Source: an uncultured Verrucomicrobiales bacterium (GTDB taxonomy: Bacteria > Verrucomicrobiota > Verrucomicrobiia > Verrucomicrobiales > DEV007). From it: a stretch of 64,000 nt of DNA. Below the pieces are notes generated by a model. The model saw only the letters and a list, made by a program, of their open reading frames with translations. It was not told where the DNA came from and made no database searches. The position numbers and the translations under genes are program-made. Numbering within the stretch: position 1 is the first letter of the stretch; each line of letters begins with the position of its first letter. Below, in pieces: positions 44,032-54,004 of the stretch. The stretch covers positions 1-64,000 of the forward strand of contig CALAHF010000162.1 in the NCBI GenBank assembly GCA_937891465.1. The letters run 5' to 3'.

Positions 44032-46917
44032 CTACTTTTGCAAAAATCCTATCAGGTCACGCACATCGTCTTCGCTGATCGCGTTCAGCAATCCTTCCGG
44101 CATAATCGATTGCTCCAGCGTCTCCCGCTTCACAACGTCATCCAAATTGATGGTCTGTTCATCGGTCAGTGTTTTGATCGTAATTGAATATTCGTTTTCT
44201 TTTTGGATCATTCCTGAAACCACCGTGCCATCTTTTTTCGTGACCACCGTCATGCGGAAGTCAGCTGGCAACGTGGCACTTGGATCGATGATATTTTCGA
44301 GGAGGTAATAGACTTCCCCGCGATTCGCTCCAGTCAACTCTGGCCCAATCGCACCGCCTTCGCCGTGAAGATTGTGGCATGCCATGCAGAGCTGCTGGTA
44401 TTTTGCATGCCCATTTTTTAGATCGGCTTTTGCCAACACATCGGGAAGCAACTGATCCTGCCACTTCTTGGTCTCATCTCTTTTCTCTTTCGAAGTTGAA
44501 CCGGTTTTCCCCCACGTTTTCGCGAGCTGCTTTTTCAGCGCATCATCTTTGTAGGTCAAGATTTGGCGTGCGTGGAACGCTGTCACGGCATGACGCGGAA
44601 TTGTTTTGGCTTCGATAGCATCCAGAAGTTTGGATGCGTATCGCGGATTTCCACTGAGTGCATTTACTGCCTGAATTCGCGACTTAGCGCTCAGTTTTTC
44701 GTAACTCGTGATCAAAGTGTCTCCGACTTTTGGGTCTCTCGATTTGGCGGCAATCGGAATCGCATCCGAGCCCAGAACCGGATCGGAAATCAGCGGGGTA
44801 AGTTGCTCTAAAACATTCACCGCCGGTAAATCTGCCAGCACGGCCAACGCAGTCTTCTTGTCTTCGACAGAATCACTTTCTAACAAGGTAATAATTTTCC
44901 CACGACTACCCGCCGCGTCAAAAGCAAGATTGATCGTCAACGCATTCAACCGGAAATCCGGATGATCGGCGTACGATTCAAAAACCTCACTCCATCCATC
45001 AACCGGTTTCAGCTCTGAGCTGCCTTTAACTCCCGCCGCAAAGCCAGTGAGAATTGAATTTGCGACCGCTTCGTTGTCTGAGTTTTTTAGAATCGAGATC
45101 AGCGGTTCGAGCACTCCATTTTCGGCAAGGTTTTGCGAAACATTTTTCGTGAACACCGAGCTCGTATCTGCTGCGGCTTTGAGCAACTCTCGAACTTTTT
45201 CCGGGTGGCTGCCGACCTCGTCTTTGATGGCGTAATAGATCAGCAATTGAATAACGTCGCTTTCGTGAGTCCCGCTTTTCCCGAGCAACAAACCGGCGAT
45301 TTTCCATTGATTCTCGGGGCTGTAATCAGGCAATTCCGATGCATACACTCGGAGGATTGCCGCATGCTCAACAGCGTCCATCGACTCCACTGCATTCTTT
45401 TCATTCATCGCTAAGTATTCGTCAGCTTTGAATCCGAAGTTCGTCATCATGTAGCGAGGCGCAAACTTTCCACTCAACTTATCCTCGACCTTCGGCATGT
45501 CGTGAAGCGGGAAATAATTGGTCCAGGCTTCTTCGGTAAACTCGCCTTTTGCCGCCCGCTCCAGCAAAATCCAGCGAGCCGTCCGCGCGTACCACTCATT
45601 TTTGTGCTCATGCATGGCGAGCAATTCCTCGTTCGTCATCTCCCACAATTTTTCCTTCATCGGCGGACTCGGATCGCCGTAGATGATTTTGTAAATTCTG
45701 CCGGAAGTCCGGTGCACTCCGTCATGATCATGGCACTCGCCGTTGTCCACCCAGTCACTCACGTAAACGTCGCCGTCTGGTCCGTAGAGTAACTGCACCC
45801 CGCGAAACCACGGGTTGTTTGCCTTCATAAAATCAGGATCGTGCTTTCCGACATAAGTCGCGCCAGCTTCTTCCAACCGATCGACATTCACACGACGACC
45901 GTGTGTGTTGTTCATGAACATTTTGTCGTGATATTTTTCGGGCCATTTTCCGCCGAGATAAATCATGCCGCCGCAGTGCGAATGCCCGCCGCCGAGCTTG
46001 TCATGAACGCCTTTTCCGTCGCGGGTTTTTGTCCAATCCGTGTGCGAGCCTGCATGATGCAAATGATCGCAGCACATTCCGATTCGATCGTAGACGAACG
46101 GTGCAAACGGCGTTTCCCGATTGCCCATTCGAGGATAAAACGCTCCGGGGATTCCGTGCCACAAATGACCGTTCACGTTGTTGGTGAAAAACAGGTCACC
46201 TTTGGAATTCCAATCCAAGCCCCACGGATTGGTGGTTCCCTGACAAACCACTTCGAATTTTTTCGTCACGGGATGATACCGCCAAATCGCGACGTCAAAT
46301 CCGACACGTTCTTCCTCTGGTGTCCTCGGAGCCCCGATGAAGCATGGCGCTGTGATTCCATGACGTCCGTAAAGCCAACCGTCCGGCCCCCACGTCAGCC
46401 CATTCACAAAATTGTGCTTCGCTTTCAACGACCAGCCATCGAGAACGACCACCGGCTCTCCATCCGGAACATCGTCGCGATTTTTGTCAGGATAGAAAAG
46501 TAAATTCGGCGCAGAACACACCCAGACGCCGCCCCAGCCAACCGTCATTCCCGACATGTGATCAATGCCGCTCACAAAAATCTTGCGCGAATCATGAACC
46601 CCATCGTTGTCGGTATCTTCAAGAATGATGACGCGGTCTTCGCCCTTTTTTTCCCACTCGTGATACGAATAAGCTTCAGCAACAAAAAGCCGTCCGCGAT
46701 CGTCCAATGCCATCGCCACGGGTTGCCGAACGTCGGGATCACCCGCGAAAAGCTTCACCTGAAATCCTTCGGGGACGGTGATCATGTCCGCCGCTTCCTG
46801 CGCCGTCGGCGGCTCTTCGTCCGGAGCCTGCGTGTTTCGCGGCTGGTAAGTGTCCTCAGCAAAAAGTAATGAACAAAAAATAGTGGGGAAAAGAAAACAG
46901 GGAATCAACTTCGACAT
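44032..46917 (-). CDS. PVC-type heme-binding propeller/HEAT/cytochrome c protein
   Basis: 961 residues. Signal peptide; N-terminal beta-propeller of the sorbosone/glucose dehydrogenase-like PVC type (ITVPEGFQVKLFAGDPDVRQPVAMALDDRGRLFVAEAYSY), a middle of alpha-helical HEAT-like repeats, and a C-terminal cytochrome c with heme motif CMACH at residue 844, then the family tail (GEVYYLLENIIDPSATLP..., MTVVTKKDGTVVSG). Periplasmic, probably oxidising a sugar or polymer-derived substrate and passing electrons through the heme. A second such protein is encoded at 58934. Substrate unknown. Confidence 0.92.
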   Translation of the reverse strand: MSKLIPCFLFPTIFCSLLFAEDTYQPRNTQAPDEEPPTAQEAADMITVPEGFQVKLFAGDPDVRQPVAMALDDRGRLFVAEAYSYHEWEKKGEDRVIILEDTDNDGVHDSRKIFVSGIDHMSGMTVGWGGVWVCSAPNLLFYPDKNRDDVPDGEPVVVLDGWSLKAKHNFVNGLTWGPDGWLYGRHGITAPCFIGAPRTPEEERVGFDVAIWRYHPVTKKFEVVCQGTTNPWGLDWNSKGDLFFTNNVNGHLWHGIPGAFYPRMGNRETPFAPFVYDRIGMCCDHLHHAGSHTDWTKTRDGKGVHDKLGGGHSHCGGMIYLGGKWPEKYHDKMFMNNTHGRRVNVDRLEEAGATYVGKHDPDFMKANNPWFRGVQLLYGPDGDVYVSDWVDNGECHDHDGVHRTSGRIYKIIYGDPSPPMKEKLWEMTNEELLAMHEHKNEWYARTARWILLERAAKGEFTEEAWTNYFPLHDMPKVEDKLSGKFAPRYMMTNFGFKADEYLAMNEKNAVESMDAVEHAAILRVYASELPDYSPENQWKIAGLLLGKSGTHESDVIQLLIYYAIKDEVGSHPEKVRELLKAAADTSSVFTKNVSQNLAENGVLEPLISILKNSDNEAVANSILTGFAAGVKGSSELKPVDGWSEVFESYADHPDFRLNALTINLAFDAAGSRGKIITLLESDSVEDKKTALAVLADLPAVNVLEQLTPLISDPVLGSDAIPIAAKSRDPKVGDTLITSYEKLSAKSRIQAVNALSGNPRYASKLLDAIEAKTIPRHAVTAFHARQILTYKDDALKKQLAKTWGKTGSTSKEKRDETKKWQDQLLPDVLAKADLKNGHAKYQQLCMACHNLHGEGGAIGPELTGANRGEVYYLLENIIDPSATLPADFRMTVVTKKDGTVVSGMIQKENEYSITIKTLTDEQTINLDDVVKRETLEQSIMPEGLLNAISEDDVRDLIGFLQK

Positions 46918-46981
46918 GCGGGGATTCTACCATTCCGAGGTTCGAAGGGATATGGCGCAAAAAGGAATTTGGCGTGCTTAA

Positions 46982-47056
46982 CGAGTCAATAGGGTTGGTT
47001 CATCGAACATACCCTATTGGATCGAAAAGCCGTTTCGAACATACCCTGTTGGATCG
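46982..47056. repeat. Hairpin-unit repeat, three units
   Basis: Units 46982-47002, 47004-47024 and 47036-47056 (pitches 22 and 32), cores TAGGG, CCCTA, CCCTG, spacer AAAAGCCGTTT. The array ends six bases before the stop codon of the next minus-strand gene. Confidence 0.92.
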
Positions 47057-47062
47057 TGAAAT

Positions 47063-48418
47063 TTACTTCAGCTCGCGGATTTTTACGTCTTTGAACCAAA
47101 CTATTTGGCCGTGATTTTGGAATCCTATTTTTCCGGTTCGCGGAAGATCCTTTCTCGCGGTTTTGAATTTGTTGGTCGTGCCGTCCGGGTTTTTTCCTGC
47201 GGTGTCCCAATCGTCGACGTTGACGGAGAAAGTCTCAGTGCCATTGATTTTGAGAGAGATCATTGGCCCGTCACATTTCAACGTGAGCGTGTTCCATTCG
47301 CCGATGGGATTTTGCGGATCGCTGGATGGTGCCTTGCAGTCGTAGAACGAGCCGTTCAGTTTGCGGGCGTCTTTTTTGCCGTGCGTTTTTTGAAATCCGA
47401 CGTTGTCCATCAGTTGAATCTCGAAGCCGCCCTGAACTTTATCATTCATGTTGGAGCGGTAGAAAACGCCGCTGTTGGCCCCTTCGGAAAGCTTGTAGCT
47501 GAGCGTCAGCTCGAAGTCGCCATATTCCTTTTCGGAGAAAATATCGCCTTTGGACTTGGCTTTCTTTTTGCCGGTTTTCTTGTCATTGACGAAGTCCATT
47601 TTGCAGACCATGGAACTATCGCTTTCGATGACCCACGAACCTTCGGGAACGATCCAGCCGTCGAAATTGGTGCCATCAAAAAGCACGGAGGCCCCGGCGA
47701 CGTATGGCTTTCCGGGCCTTGGAGGCAGGTGCTCTACAATGGATTTAGCGACTTGTTTGGCGAGCATAGCGGAGCCTTCTTCTTTGAAGTGAACGTCGCC
47801 GGCCTTTTTAGCGTATTTCGGCATTTTGCCAGCCATCACTGCATGCAGATCATTCACAGTGATGTCGTGTTTTTTCATGACGGCAACGGCACCCGCGTTG
47901 TATTTGGCGTCGTCTCCGACAATGCGTCCGGCCTCGGATTCGGGGACTGGGGTGGTCGTAGCGAAAATCAAGGTGGCCCCCGTTTTCTGCAGCGTTTTGA
48001 CGATCGCTTCTAAATTCGCAGCGTATTTTTCAACGGAGTGAGTGACGGTGCCGTTTACTTTGTCGCGATTACCTTGCGTTTTCGATTCCGGATTGCGATA
48101 GCACAAATCCCAGAGTCCGAAATTGAAGTGGATCACGTCCCACTTGCCGTTTTTATCATCAAGCCATTTTGGCAAACCGCTGATGCCCATTCCGGTGTGG
48201 CCTGAGTTCGTCGGGATTCGATGAAGGTTCACTTTTCCGGCTAATTCTTCGCGAACAGCGAGGGTGTAGCCGATTGAAATGGAGTCGCCAATAATAAGGA
48301 CACGCGGCAGTGCGGGATCGTCTTCGATTTTAGCAAAGACCTTGTTTTTCTGCGCAAACCCGGAGGTGGCGATCAGGCCAACAACGAGGGCGATGAACAG
48401 TTGGAACGTGAGTTTCAT
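47063..48418 (-). CDS. SGNH hydrolase fused to DUF1080 (3-keto-disaccharide hydrolase) domain
   Basis: 451 residues from the ATG at 48418, giving signal peptide MKLTFQLFIALVVGLIATSG. Residues about 30-230 are an SGNH/GDSL esterase domain: RVLIIGDSISIGY (nucleophile Ser), NFGLWDL and DVHFKEEG (catalytic Asp/His). Residues about 240-451 are DUF1080, a concanavalin-like domain (LFDGTNFDGWIV, GGFEIQLMDN, GEWNTLTLKCDG, IGFQNHG). This pairing suits deacylation plus binding or cleavage of an acylated glycan in the periplasm. A TTG- or ATG-type start 12 codons upstream is less likely. Confidence 0.88.
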   Translation of the reverse strand: MKLTFQLFIALVVGLIATSGFAQKNKVFAKIEDDPALPRVLIIGDSISIGYTLAVREELAGKVNLHRIPTNSGHTGMGISGLPKWLDDKNGKWDVIHFNFGLWDLCYRNPESKTQGNRDKVNGTVTHSVEKYAANLEAIVKTLQKTGATLIFATTTPVPESEAGRIVGDDAKYNAGAVAVMKKHDITVNDLHAVMAGKMPKYAKKAGDVHFKEEGSAMLAKQVAKSIVEHLPPRPGKPYVAGASVLFDGTNFDGWIVPEGSWVIESDSSMVCKMDFVNDKKTGKKKAKSKGDIFSEKEYGDFELTLSYKLSEGANSGVFYRSNMNDKVQGGFEIQLMDNVGFQKTHGKKDARKLNGSFYDCKAPSSDPQNPIGEWNTLTLKCDGPMISLKINGTETFSVNVDDWDTAGKNPDGTTNKFKTARKDLPRTGKIGFQNHGQIVWFKDVKIRELK

Positions 48419-48460
48419 TCCTAAGACTGTGACGGTTGGAGTTTTCGCCGTCAAGAATGG

Positions 48461-49744
48461 CTAACCCGCACGATCAATGACCAGCCGTTTCTCGACGCCT
48501 TTTTGCCACGTCTCAATTTGTTTGGCGGTGGCTTCTTCAACTTCGTTGGAAAAGAACTTTTTCAATCTAAGTAAAATTTCCGCACGGACGTCGTCGGTCA
48601 TCAGATCCGGCTGCGCAAAACGTTCAGGTTTCGGGCTGACGTGTTGGGCGACACAGCGATAGAGGAAGATTCGGTCGTAGGTGCTTTTCAGCGGCAAACT
48701 GCCGAGCTCTTTCAGCGAGGCGCGGACGGTTTTGTTGGAAAATTCGACTACGCTGACGAGGTGAGCGAGTTCGAGGGCGTAAATCCAATCAGGATTCCGA
48801 TAGCGGTAGGTGCGGTCGAAAATTCCTGCGGTTTCCCACGTAATGATCCCGAGCATTTGCCGGACGAGACTGAGCAAATAAGCGTCGATTGTCTTTTTAC
48901 CGTATTTTTTTCCGCCTTTCCAAAAAAGCTCGGATCCAGCGATCCAGCCTGCGGCGAGAAGGGGATTCGAGGCGAGCAGGAGTTTACTTCCCTGCCACAA
49001 ATAACGAACCGGCTCGAGGTAGGGAGAAAGCTCTTCGTATTTGCGATAGACTTGAGAAGCTTTGCGGACACGGTCAGAAATTTTCTTTAAGTTGAGCTCT
49101 TTAACGTCAATTAGCGGAAGTTCTTCGAGGAGCAAAATCACCTGAAGTGAAGCGCGGTTAATGGCTTTGAAAATAGATTCTAGATTGGTCTCCAAGAGCG
49201 GGCGCTCCGATTCCGGCCGGTACACTTTGGATATTTTTTCGATGTAGGAATAAAGATCGAGCAGAAGCGGCCGAGCCCGGAATTTCTTATCCTCCCAGTA
49301 GACGCCCTGAGAAAAGCGCGCCAACATCGCGTCGGCCTCGGCATCGAGCATGTCAGCGACCATTTTATCTTCGATCGTTTTTTCAACCGTGGCCCACTCT
49401 TCTTTCTGCAGCGAGTCAAAGTCAGGATATTCCATCAGCTCGCCGTAGGCCATGAGCACATTCTCGAGCTTCAACCGCTTGGAATCCATTCGTTCGGCTT
49501 CGGCCCGGATGGCGTTTTTCGTGACTTCGATAATGTCCTCTTCGGCGAGCTCCTCTTTATCCTCCGATTTCCAGAATGAAAGGACCATGATTCCGAGAAC
49601 GGCGATCGAGAGAAAGACCCAAGACATCCATTTTGGCTCGATCTCGGCAACCATTGCCCCGACTCCCAACAGGGCCAACGCAACGCCCACTCCAAAGCGG
49701 CCGCCGCGGGAGAGATGAGAGCGTTTTGTGAGTTCGAGCGGCAT
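48461..49744 (-). CDS. Membrane-anchored hypothetical protein
   Basis: 427 residues, family not recognised. Two predicted helices near the N-terminus (about 18-34 and 38-58: GVGVALALLGVGAMV, WVFLSIAVLGIMVLSFW) are followed by a large, mostly helical cytoplasmic domain rich in Leu, Arg and Glu. A second weakly hydrophobic stretch includes LLASNPLLAAGWIAGSELFW. No catalytic motif was seen. It lies 42 bp upstream of the SGNH/DUF1080 gene on the same strand, possibly one transcript. Upstream is a 336-bp non-coding stretch. Confidence 0.6.
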   Translation of the reverse strand: MPLELTKRSHLSRGGRFGVGVALALLGVGAMVAEIEPKWMSWVFLSIAVLGIMVLSFWKSEDKEELAEEDIIEVTKNAIRAEAERMDSKRLKLENVLMAYGELMEYPDFDSLQKEEWATVEKTIEDKMVADMLDAEADAMLARFSQGVYWEDKKFRARPLLLDLYSYIEKISKVYRPESERPLLETNLESIFKAINRASLQVILLLEELPLIDVKELNLKKISDRVRKASQVYRKYEELSPYLEPVRYLWQGSKLLLASNPLLAAGWIAGSELFWKGGKKYGKKTIDAYLLSLVRQMLGIITWETAGIFDRTYRYRNPDWIYALELAHLVSVVEFSNKTVRASLKELGSLPLKSTYDRIFLYRCVAQHVSPKPERFAQPDLMTDDVRAEILLRLKKFFSNEVEEATAKQIETWQKGVEKRLVIDRAG

Positions 49745-50080
49745 CAGCTATTGATTCTACAAATCAACAGCAGAAATACCACCTGTCAAAACCCCACCTA
49801 ACCGCGACAATGGTTTTGTTAAAATTCAACGAGTTAACCCTGACGCGATTTGGTAGGGTAGGTTCGAGCGATCAAACCGATTTTGAGGGAAAAATTTTAT
49901 AAAATTATTGTCTTCTTTGTGGCCGATTTTAATCTGAATGGCTGACTGTCAGTTATTTAGCGACCCTTTTTAGGGTGTTTTTTAGGCGAGACAAATGTGT
50001 CTCAAAGTGTTAAACTCTCGAGTCGTTTGAAACGCGGGTGCAAATTTAGGTGAATTTGCCAAACGAAACACACTGTTAAC
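49745..50080. other. Intergenic region with repeat unit and inverted repeats
   Basis: 336-bp divergent gap. It contains one hairpin-repeat unit at 49846-49866, a short hairpin ACCCT/AGGGT (49963-49976) followed by six T, and an inverted repeat GAGACA/TGTCTC (49988-50003). The last two are in the leader of the gene at 50081 and could be regulatory; no clear promoter was identified. Confidence 0.5.
49846..49866. repeat. Hairpin-unit repeat, single
   Basis: One unit with diverged left arm (CGATTTGG) and core TAGGG. Confidence 0.7.
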
Positions 50081-52315
50081 ATGATTGCTGAAACACGAGC
50101 TTTCCGTGGAATTTGCGCACTTTTCGCTGCTATGGCGGGGATTGCGGCCATGGTTGGAGCAGGGATGACTCCCGCCTACGGGCAGGGAGATGGGGAATCG
50201 GATGTTTCTGACATTTGGTATCGCGGCTATATGCTGAATAAACTGGCTGAAGAGAAATTCGAGGCCGGAGATTATGTAAGGGCGTTGAGCACTTATAATC
50301 AAGCGGAACCATTGCTGCGGGCAGTGGCTGAGCAATATCCGACGTTTCACCCGGAAATCGTGAAAAAGCGGATTCGCTTGATTCGAGAGCGGCAGACTGA
50401 AGTGAGAAATTTAATGCGCGAGAAGTCGCGTCCGAAAAATAGTGATGCTCCCAATGTCCCAAAAGGGCCGAAGCCAGGGGAGACGCAGGATTTGAACAAT
50501 GGAGAATTTGATGGATTGCCGACGTGGGATGATCCAGCAGGAAATACTCCGGGACCGGGAACGGTTCCGAATCCACAGAGAGGGAACACGCCGCCTCAGC
50601 CGCGGACGCAAGTGGCTCCGCCTCAAGGTGGTGGCAATCAAGTTCAAAATCCGGCTCCGGCGACTATTTACCCTCAGGGAGGCTCAATTGTTGAGCAGTT
50701 GGTGAATCAGGAGCGTCAGCGTGAGCAGCAGATTGCCTGGCAAAATCAGCAAATTTCGGCATTGCAGCAAAAAGTCAGAGATGGGGACACCCGTTATGAG
50801 CAACTGCGAGTAGAATTGAATCGATCGTTGAGCGCAAATCAACAGATCAAGGCTGGCGCGGGTTCGACGACGGATTCAGCTGAGTGGGGCCGGATTGTCG
50901 ATGAACTCACGGGAATGCTGGATTCAGCGAATCAGCGAAATAGCGCTCTGATTGGGGAATTGAAAGCGTCACGTAAGGAAGTGGCTGCGTTGAGCCAACA
51001 AATTCGTGATCTCAAAGCAAGCCGGAATTCAGTGATCAACGGCAACGAAGGTGAAGGGTTACGTGAGTTGGTTCAGCAAAATGAAGAGTTGCGAAATCAG
51101 TTGGAAAAAATTCAAAAATACGCCGAAACCGTCAACGGACTGGATCGCGAAAAGAGTAAAGAAATCGCAATGTTGAAAAACGAGCTCGAAGCGGTGAATT
51201 CAAAGTGGCAATCGGTGAAAGAGTTGAATGAGACTTATCAAACTCGGATCGAAGAACTGCAGAATAAGCTGACGTTGTTCCAGAATGGGCTGAATTCAGA
51301 GGAAGCACTTCTATTGGCGGATGCAAATCCAGTTGTGGCGGCGGAGAATGATTTGCTGCAAGGGGTTGTCGTTAAACAGCTTCAGCGTCAGGCGCAGCGG
51401 AAAATGGCGACCGATTTGTTGTTGGCTCAGTTGGATAAAATTGGTGTCCGGACGGAATCGCTCGATGCCCTAATTGAAGATATTGCAACGGGCGCTCAGT
51501 TTACTGACACTCAGAAAAACCTGTTCAAGGGACCTGAAATTTCTGAACTGATTGCCGATGCTGAGTCTCGGGCATTGAGTTATCAGCCTCCGACTACTCC
51601 AAAGGTAAAAATTCCTACGGCAAACGGAGGGGTTGAAGAACAAAAATTAGGCAAGGAACTCTCACAAATTCAGAAATCGGCGCGGCTTGATTTCGTTGAG
51701 GGCCGTTTTCTTGAGGCTGAACAGGGATACGAGCAGTATCTCAAATACCGCCCGAACAATGTGCCGTGCCTCTGCAACTTGGCTTTAGTGAACATCACCG
51801 TGAAGCGTTACGATGAAGCTCAAGAGCATCTCAAGAAAGCGATTGAAATCGATGGCAATTCTGGTGCGGCTCATTATTTGCTGGGACGCACCTACTTCGT
51901 TCAAGGTCGTCACGATGATGCCCTGACGAGTCTGGAAACTGGATTGACCCATGATCCGAAAAATCCAAAGGCTCACAATTGCGTTGGAGTGATTGCCAGT
52001 CAGAAGGGATGGGTGGATCGTGCGGAAGATTCTTTCAATGAGGCTGTGAAAATCGATCCTGATTTTGGAGACGCCCATTTCAACCTTGCGGTGCTTTTCG
52101 CAACGCGGGATGACGCAAACGCTTTGAAAACTAAGGAGCACTATTTCAAGGCACTGCACCTCGGAATTCCGCGGGATGCATCGATTGAGACCTTTCTCAA
52201 GCAGCAGAACGTGCCTTCTTCCTCTGAACCTACCGACATCACGCCGCCTCGAATCCCCGGTCCCAACCTTCCAACCAGTGGCGTTAGCAATGTGAGTGTT
52301 GGAATGGTTCACTAA
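50081..52315 (+). CDS. Exported coiled-coil and TPR protein
   Basis: 744 residues. Signal peptide to about residue 35 (AYGQG). A first short TPR-like stretch (ALSTYNQAEPLLRAVAEQYP) is followed by Pro/Gly/Gln-rich low complexity (about 120-205), long coiled coil rich in Gln and Glu (about 210-420) and C-terminal tetratricopeptide repeats from about residue 555 (RLDFVEGRFLEAEQGYEQYL, LVNITVKRYDEAQEHLKKAI, HYLLGRTYFVQGRHDDALTS...). Likely a periplasmic scaffold. First of three genes on this strand (next: SurA/PpiD-like chaperone, then a TPR protein). Confidence 0.75.
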   Translation: MIAETRAFRGICALFAAMAGIAAMVGAGMTPAYGQGDGESDVSDIWYRGYMLNKLAEEKFEAGDYVRALSTYNQAEPLLRAVAEQYPTFHPEIVKKRIRLIRERQTEVRNLMREKSRPKNSDAPNVPKGPKPGETQDLNNGEFDGLPTWDDPAGNTPGPGTVPNPQRGNTPPQPRTQVAPPQGGGNQVQNPAPATIYPQGGSIVEQLVNQERQREQQIAWQNQQISALQQKVRDGDTRYEQLRVELNRSLSANQQIKAGAGSTTDSAEWGRIVDELTGMLDSANQRNSALIGELKASRKEVAALSQQIRDLKASRNSVINGNEGEGLRELVQQNEELRNQLEKIQKYAETVNGLDREKSKEIAMLKNELEAVNSKWQSVKELNETYQTRIEELQNKLTLFQNGLNSEEALLLADANPVVAAENDLLQGVVVKQLQRQAQRKMATDLLLAQLDKIGVRTESLDALIEDIATGAQFTDTQKNLFKGPEISELIADAESRALSYQPPTTPKVKIPTANGGVEEQKLGKELSQIQKSARLDFVEGRFLEAEQGYEQYLKYRPNNVPCLCNLALVNITVKRYDEAQEHLKKAIEIDGNSGAAHYLLGRTYFVQGRHDDALTSLETGLTHDPKNPKAHNCVGVIASQKGWVDRAEDSFNEAVKIDPDFGDAHFNLAVLFATRDDANALKTKEHYFKALHLGIPRDASIETFLKQQNVPSSSEPTDITPPRIPGPNLPTSGVSNVSVGMVH

Positions 52316-52411
52316 AATATTGGCTCAGCCAAATGCCGCATCAAAAAGCAGTTGATGATTGGCCTTCTGTTTCCTACAATTCCAGCCCGCGCTTCATAGC
52401 GTCTCCTTATC

Positions 52412-53977
52412 ATGCTTACACAGATTCGACACTTCCAAAAAGGGATCCTTATCGCTGTTACGATTATCATCGTGATCGCCTTCACCGTTTCATATTCTTC
52501 TTACGATGCCTCGAGAAAAAATCTAGGCACCGAGGAATGCGTCTTCCGTGCCTACGGAAAATGTTATCGCCTGAAAGAAGCTCAGAAGCTCAGTAATACC
52601 ATGAAGGTTGCGATGCAGTTCGGTATGTATGAGTTTGCGATGGATCTTTTCGGACGTAACCGCCTCGATCAAGATGACACGAACTTCATCATGAGTTTGG
52701 TGATTTTGCGTAAAGAAGCGGCGAAAATGGGCATTGAGCCGAGTTTTCAAGAAATTCAGGAAGCGATCCCGAATTTGCCTGCGCTGAAAAGTCAGCCTTG
52801 GATGAATGAAGATATCATCCAGAACATGCTTTCTTCGAACGGGTTCACTATGGGAGATTTTCAGGACCTCGTGAGTGATTATCTTTCCTGGCAGAAACTC
52901 CGCGAATTGGTGGCATCAGGCGTTGAACCTGTCCCAAGTGAAGTGGAGCGCCTCTACAAAGATGAATACCAGCGCTTTGAAGCGATGGTGGTTGATTTCA
53001 AGCGAGCTTCATTCGAAGAAAAAGTGAAGCCTACGGATGAAGAAATTCAGACATTTTATGACGAAAATAAAGAATCGCTCAATTCTGAGCTCAAGCGGGC
53101 TTTCGAAATGGTGACATTTACCCAGGGAGCGCTTGCTGAGAATGCGACGGAAGAGCAGAAGGCAAATGCCCGACTCGATTTCGAAAAGTTTGTTGGCAAA
53201 GTTTACGGTGACATTGCGACGACTCCGTCTGATTTCCTAAAGATCGCCAATGCTCAGAAGAACGCCGTTTCTGTGAATCAGGTGAAAGTCAAAAAAATCG
53301 AGGCTCTGGCCGCAAGCGACGCGCCTGAGCGTTTCACATCAGAGTCCGGACTGATGCAGGGATTGTTCACTAAGACTCTTGGAAAGGGTAATATTACCAA
53401 GTTGTTCAAACTGAAAGATGGCAGCTCGGCTGTTTTCCTGATTTCTGATCAGATGGATCCACGGCCGCTTTCTCTTGAAGAAGCCAAAGAGCAGATTGTG
53501 AAAGTTCTCAAATTGCGGACTTCAAATGAGATGGCGCAAGATGCAGCTAATGAAGCTCGGAACACGTTGCTCGAGGCGATCAAAGCAGGGAAGTCATTTG
53601 CTGAAGCTGCCAAGGGCGCAGGACTTGAAGTTCGTAAAATCCCGAACTTTTCTCAGTCAGAGCCACCGGCAGAGACGGAAGATGCGAATGCGATTTTGTA
53701 TTCAGTTTCTGGAACAAGTGCGGGTGAGCTTGGAGAAGTGGTCGCCAAACCAAACGGAGGCGGATATTTGCTCTCTTACGTTGATAAGATCGAGATTTAC
53801 GGAGATTCTTCCAAGGAAACTAAATTGGGACTGTTGAGCTCAGCGCAGAAGCGGGAAGATCAGAACAACCTCTTTGCTGCCTGGTTCAATCAGCGTCGAT
53901 CCGAAGCGGGTGCTCAGCGCAGGGGACGCATCGTTCCTGAAGAAGAAATTCCTAACGAAGAAAGTCCTGCCAGCTGA
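52412..53977 (+). CDS. SurA/PpiD-type periplasmic chaperone-like protein
   Basis: 521 residues, anchored by one N-terminal helix (GILIAVTIIIVIAFTVSYSS), as in PpiD. A SurA_N-like helical region follows (about 60-190; IMSLVILRKEAAKMGIEPSFQEIQ), then a middle and C-terminal part with SurA-type composition (SDEV-like PSEVERLYKDEYQRFEA, PLSLEEAKEQIVKVLK). I see no unambiguous parvulin active-site motif, so prolyl isomerase activity is uncertain. Inferred role: folding of outer-membrane or secreted proteins. Start codon at 52412 follows an unused 96-bp gap. Confidence 0.75.
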   Translation: MLTQIRHFQKGILIAVTIIIVIAFTVSYSSYDASRKNLGTEECVFRAYGKCYRLKEAQKLSNTMKVAMQFGMYEFAMDLFGRNRLDQDDTNFIMSLVILRKEAAKMGIEPSFQEIQEAIPNLPALKSQPWMNEDIIQNMLSSNGFTMGDFQDLVSDYLSWQKLRELVASGVEPVPSEVERLYKDEYQRFEAMVVDFKRASFEEKVKPTDEEIQTFYDENKESLNSELKRAFEMVTFTQGALAENATEEQKANARLDFEKFVGKVYGDIATTPSDFLKIANAQKNAVSVNQVKVKKIEALAASDAPERFTSESGLMQGLFTKTLGKGNITKLFKLKDGSSAVFLISDQMDPRPLSLEEAKEQIVKVLKLRTSNEMAQDAANEARNTLLEAIKAGKSFAEAAKGAGLEVRKIPNFSQSEPPAETEDANAILYSVSGTSAGELGEVVAKPNGGGYLLSYVDKIEIYGDSSKETKLGLLSSAQKREDQNNLFAAWFNQRRSEAGAQRRGRIVPEEEIPNEESPAS

Positions 53978-54004
53978 ACCTGAAACTGCATCACGCAATC
54001 GATT

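Noticed and set aside
45841-46503. Plus-strand open frame of 220 codons
   Set aside because: Antisense to the PVC heme-binding protein at 44032-46917.
47105-48013. Plus-strand open frame of 302 codons
   Set aside because: Opposite strand of the SGNH/DUF1080 gene, which has clear motifs; phenylalanine-rich shadow translation.
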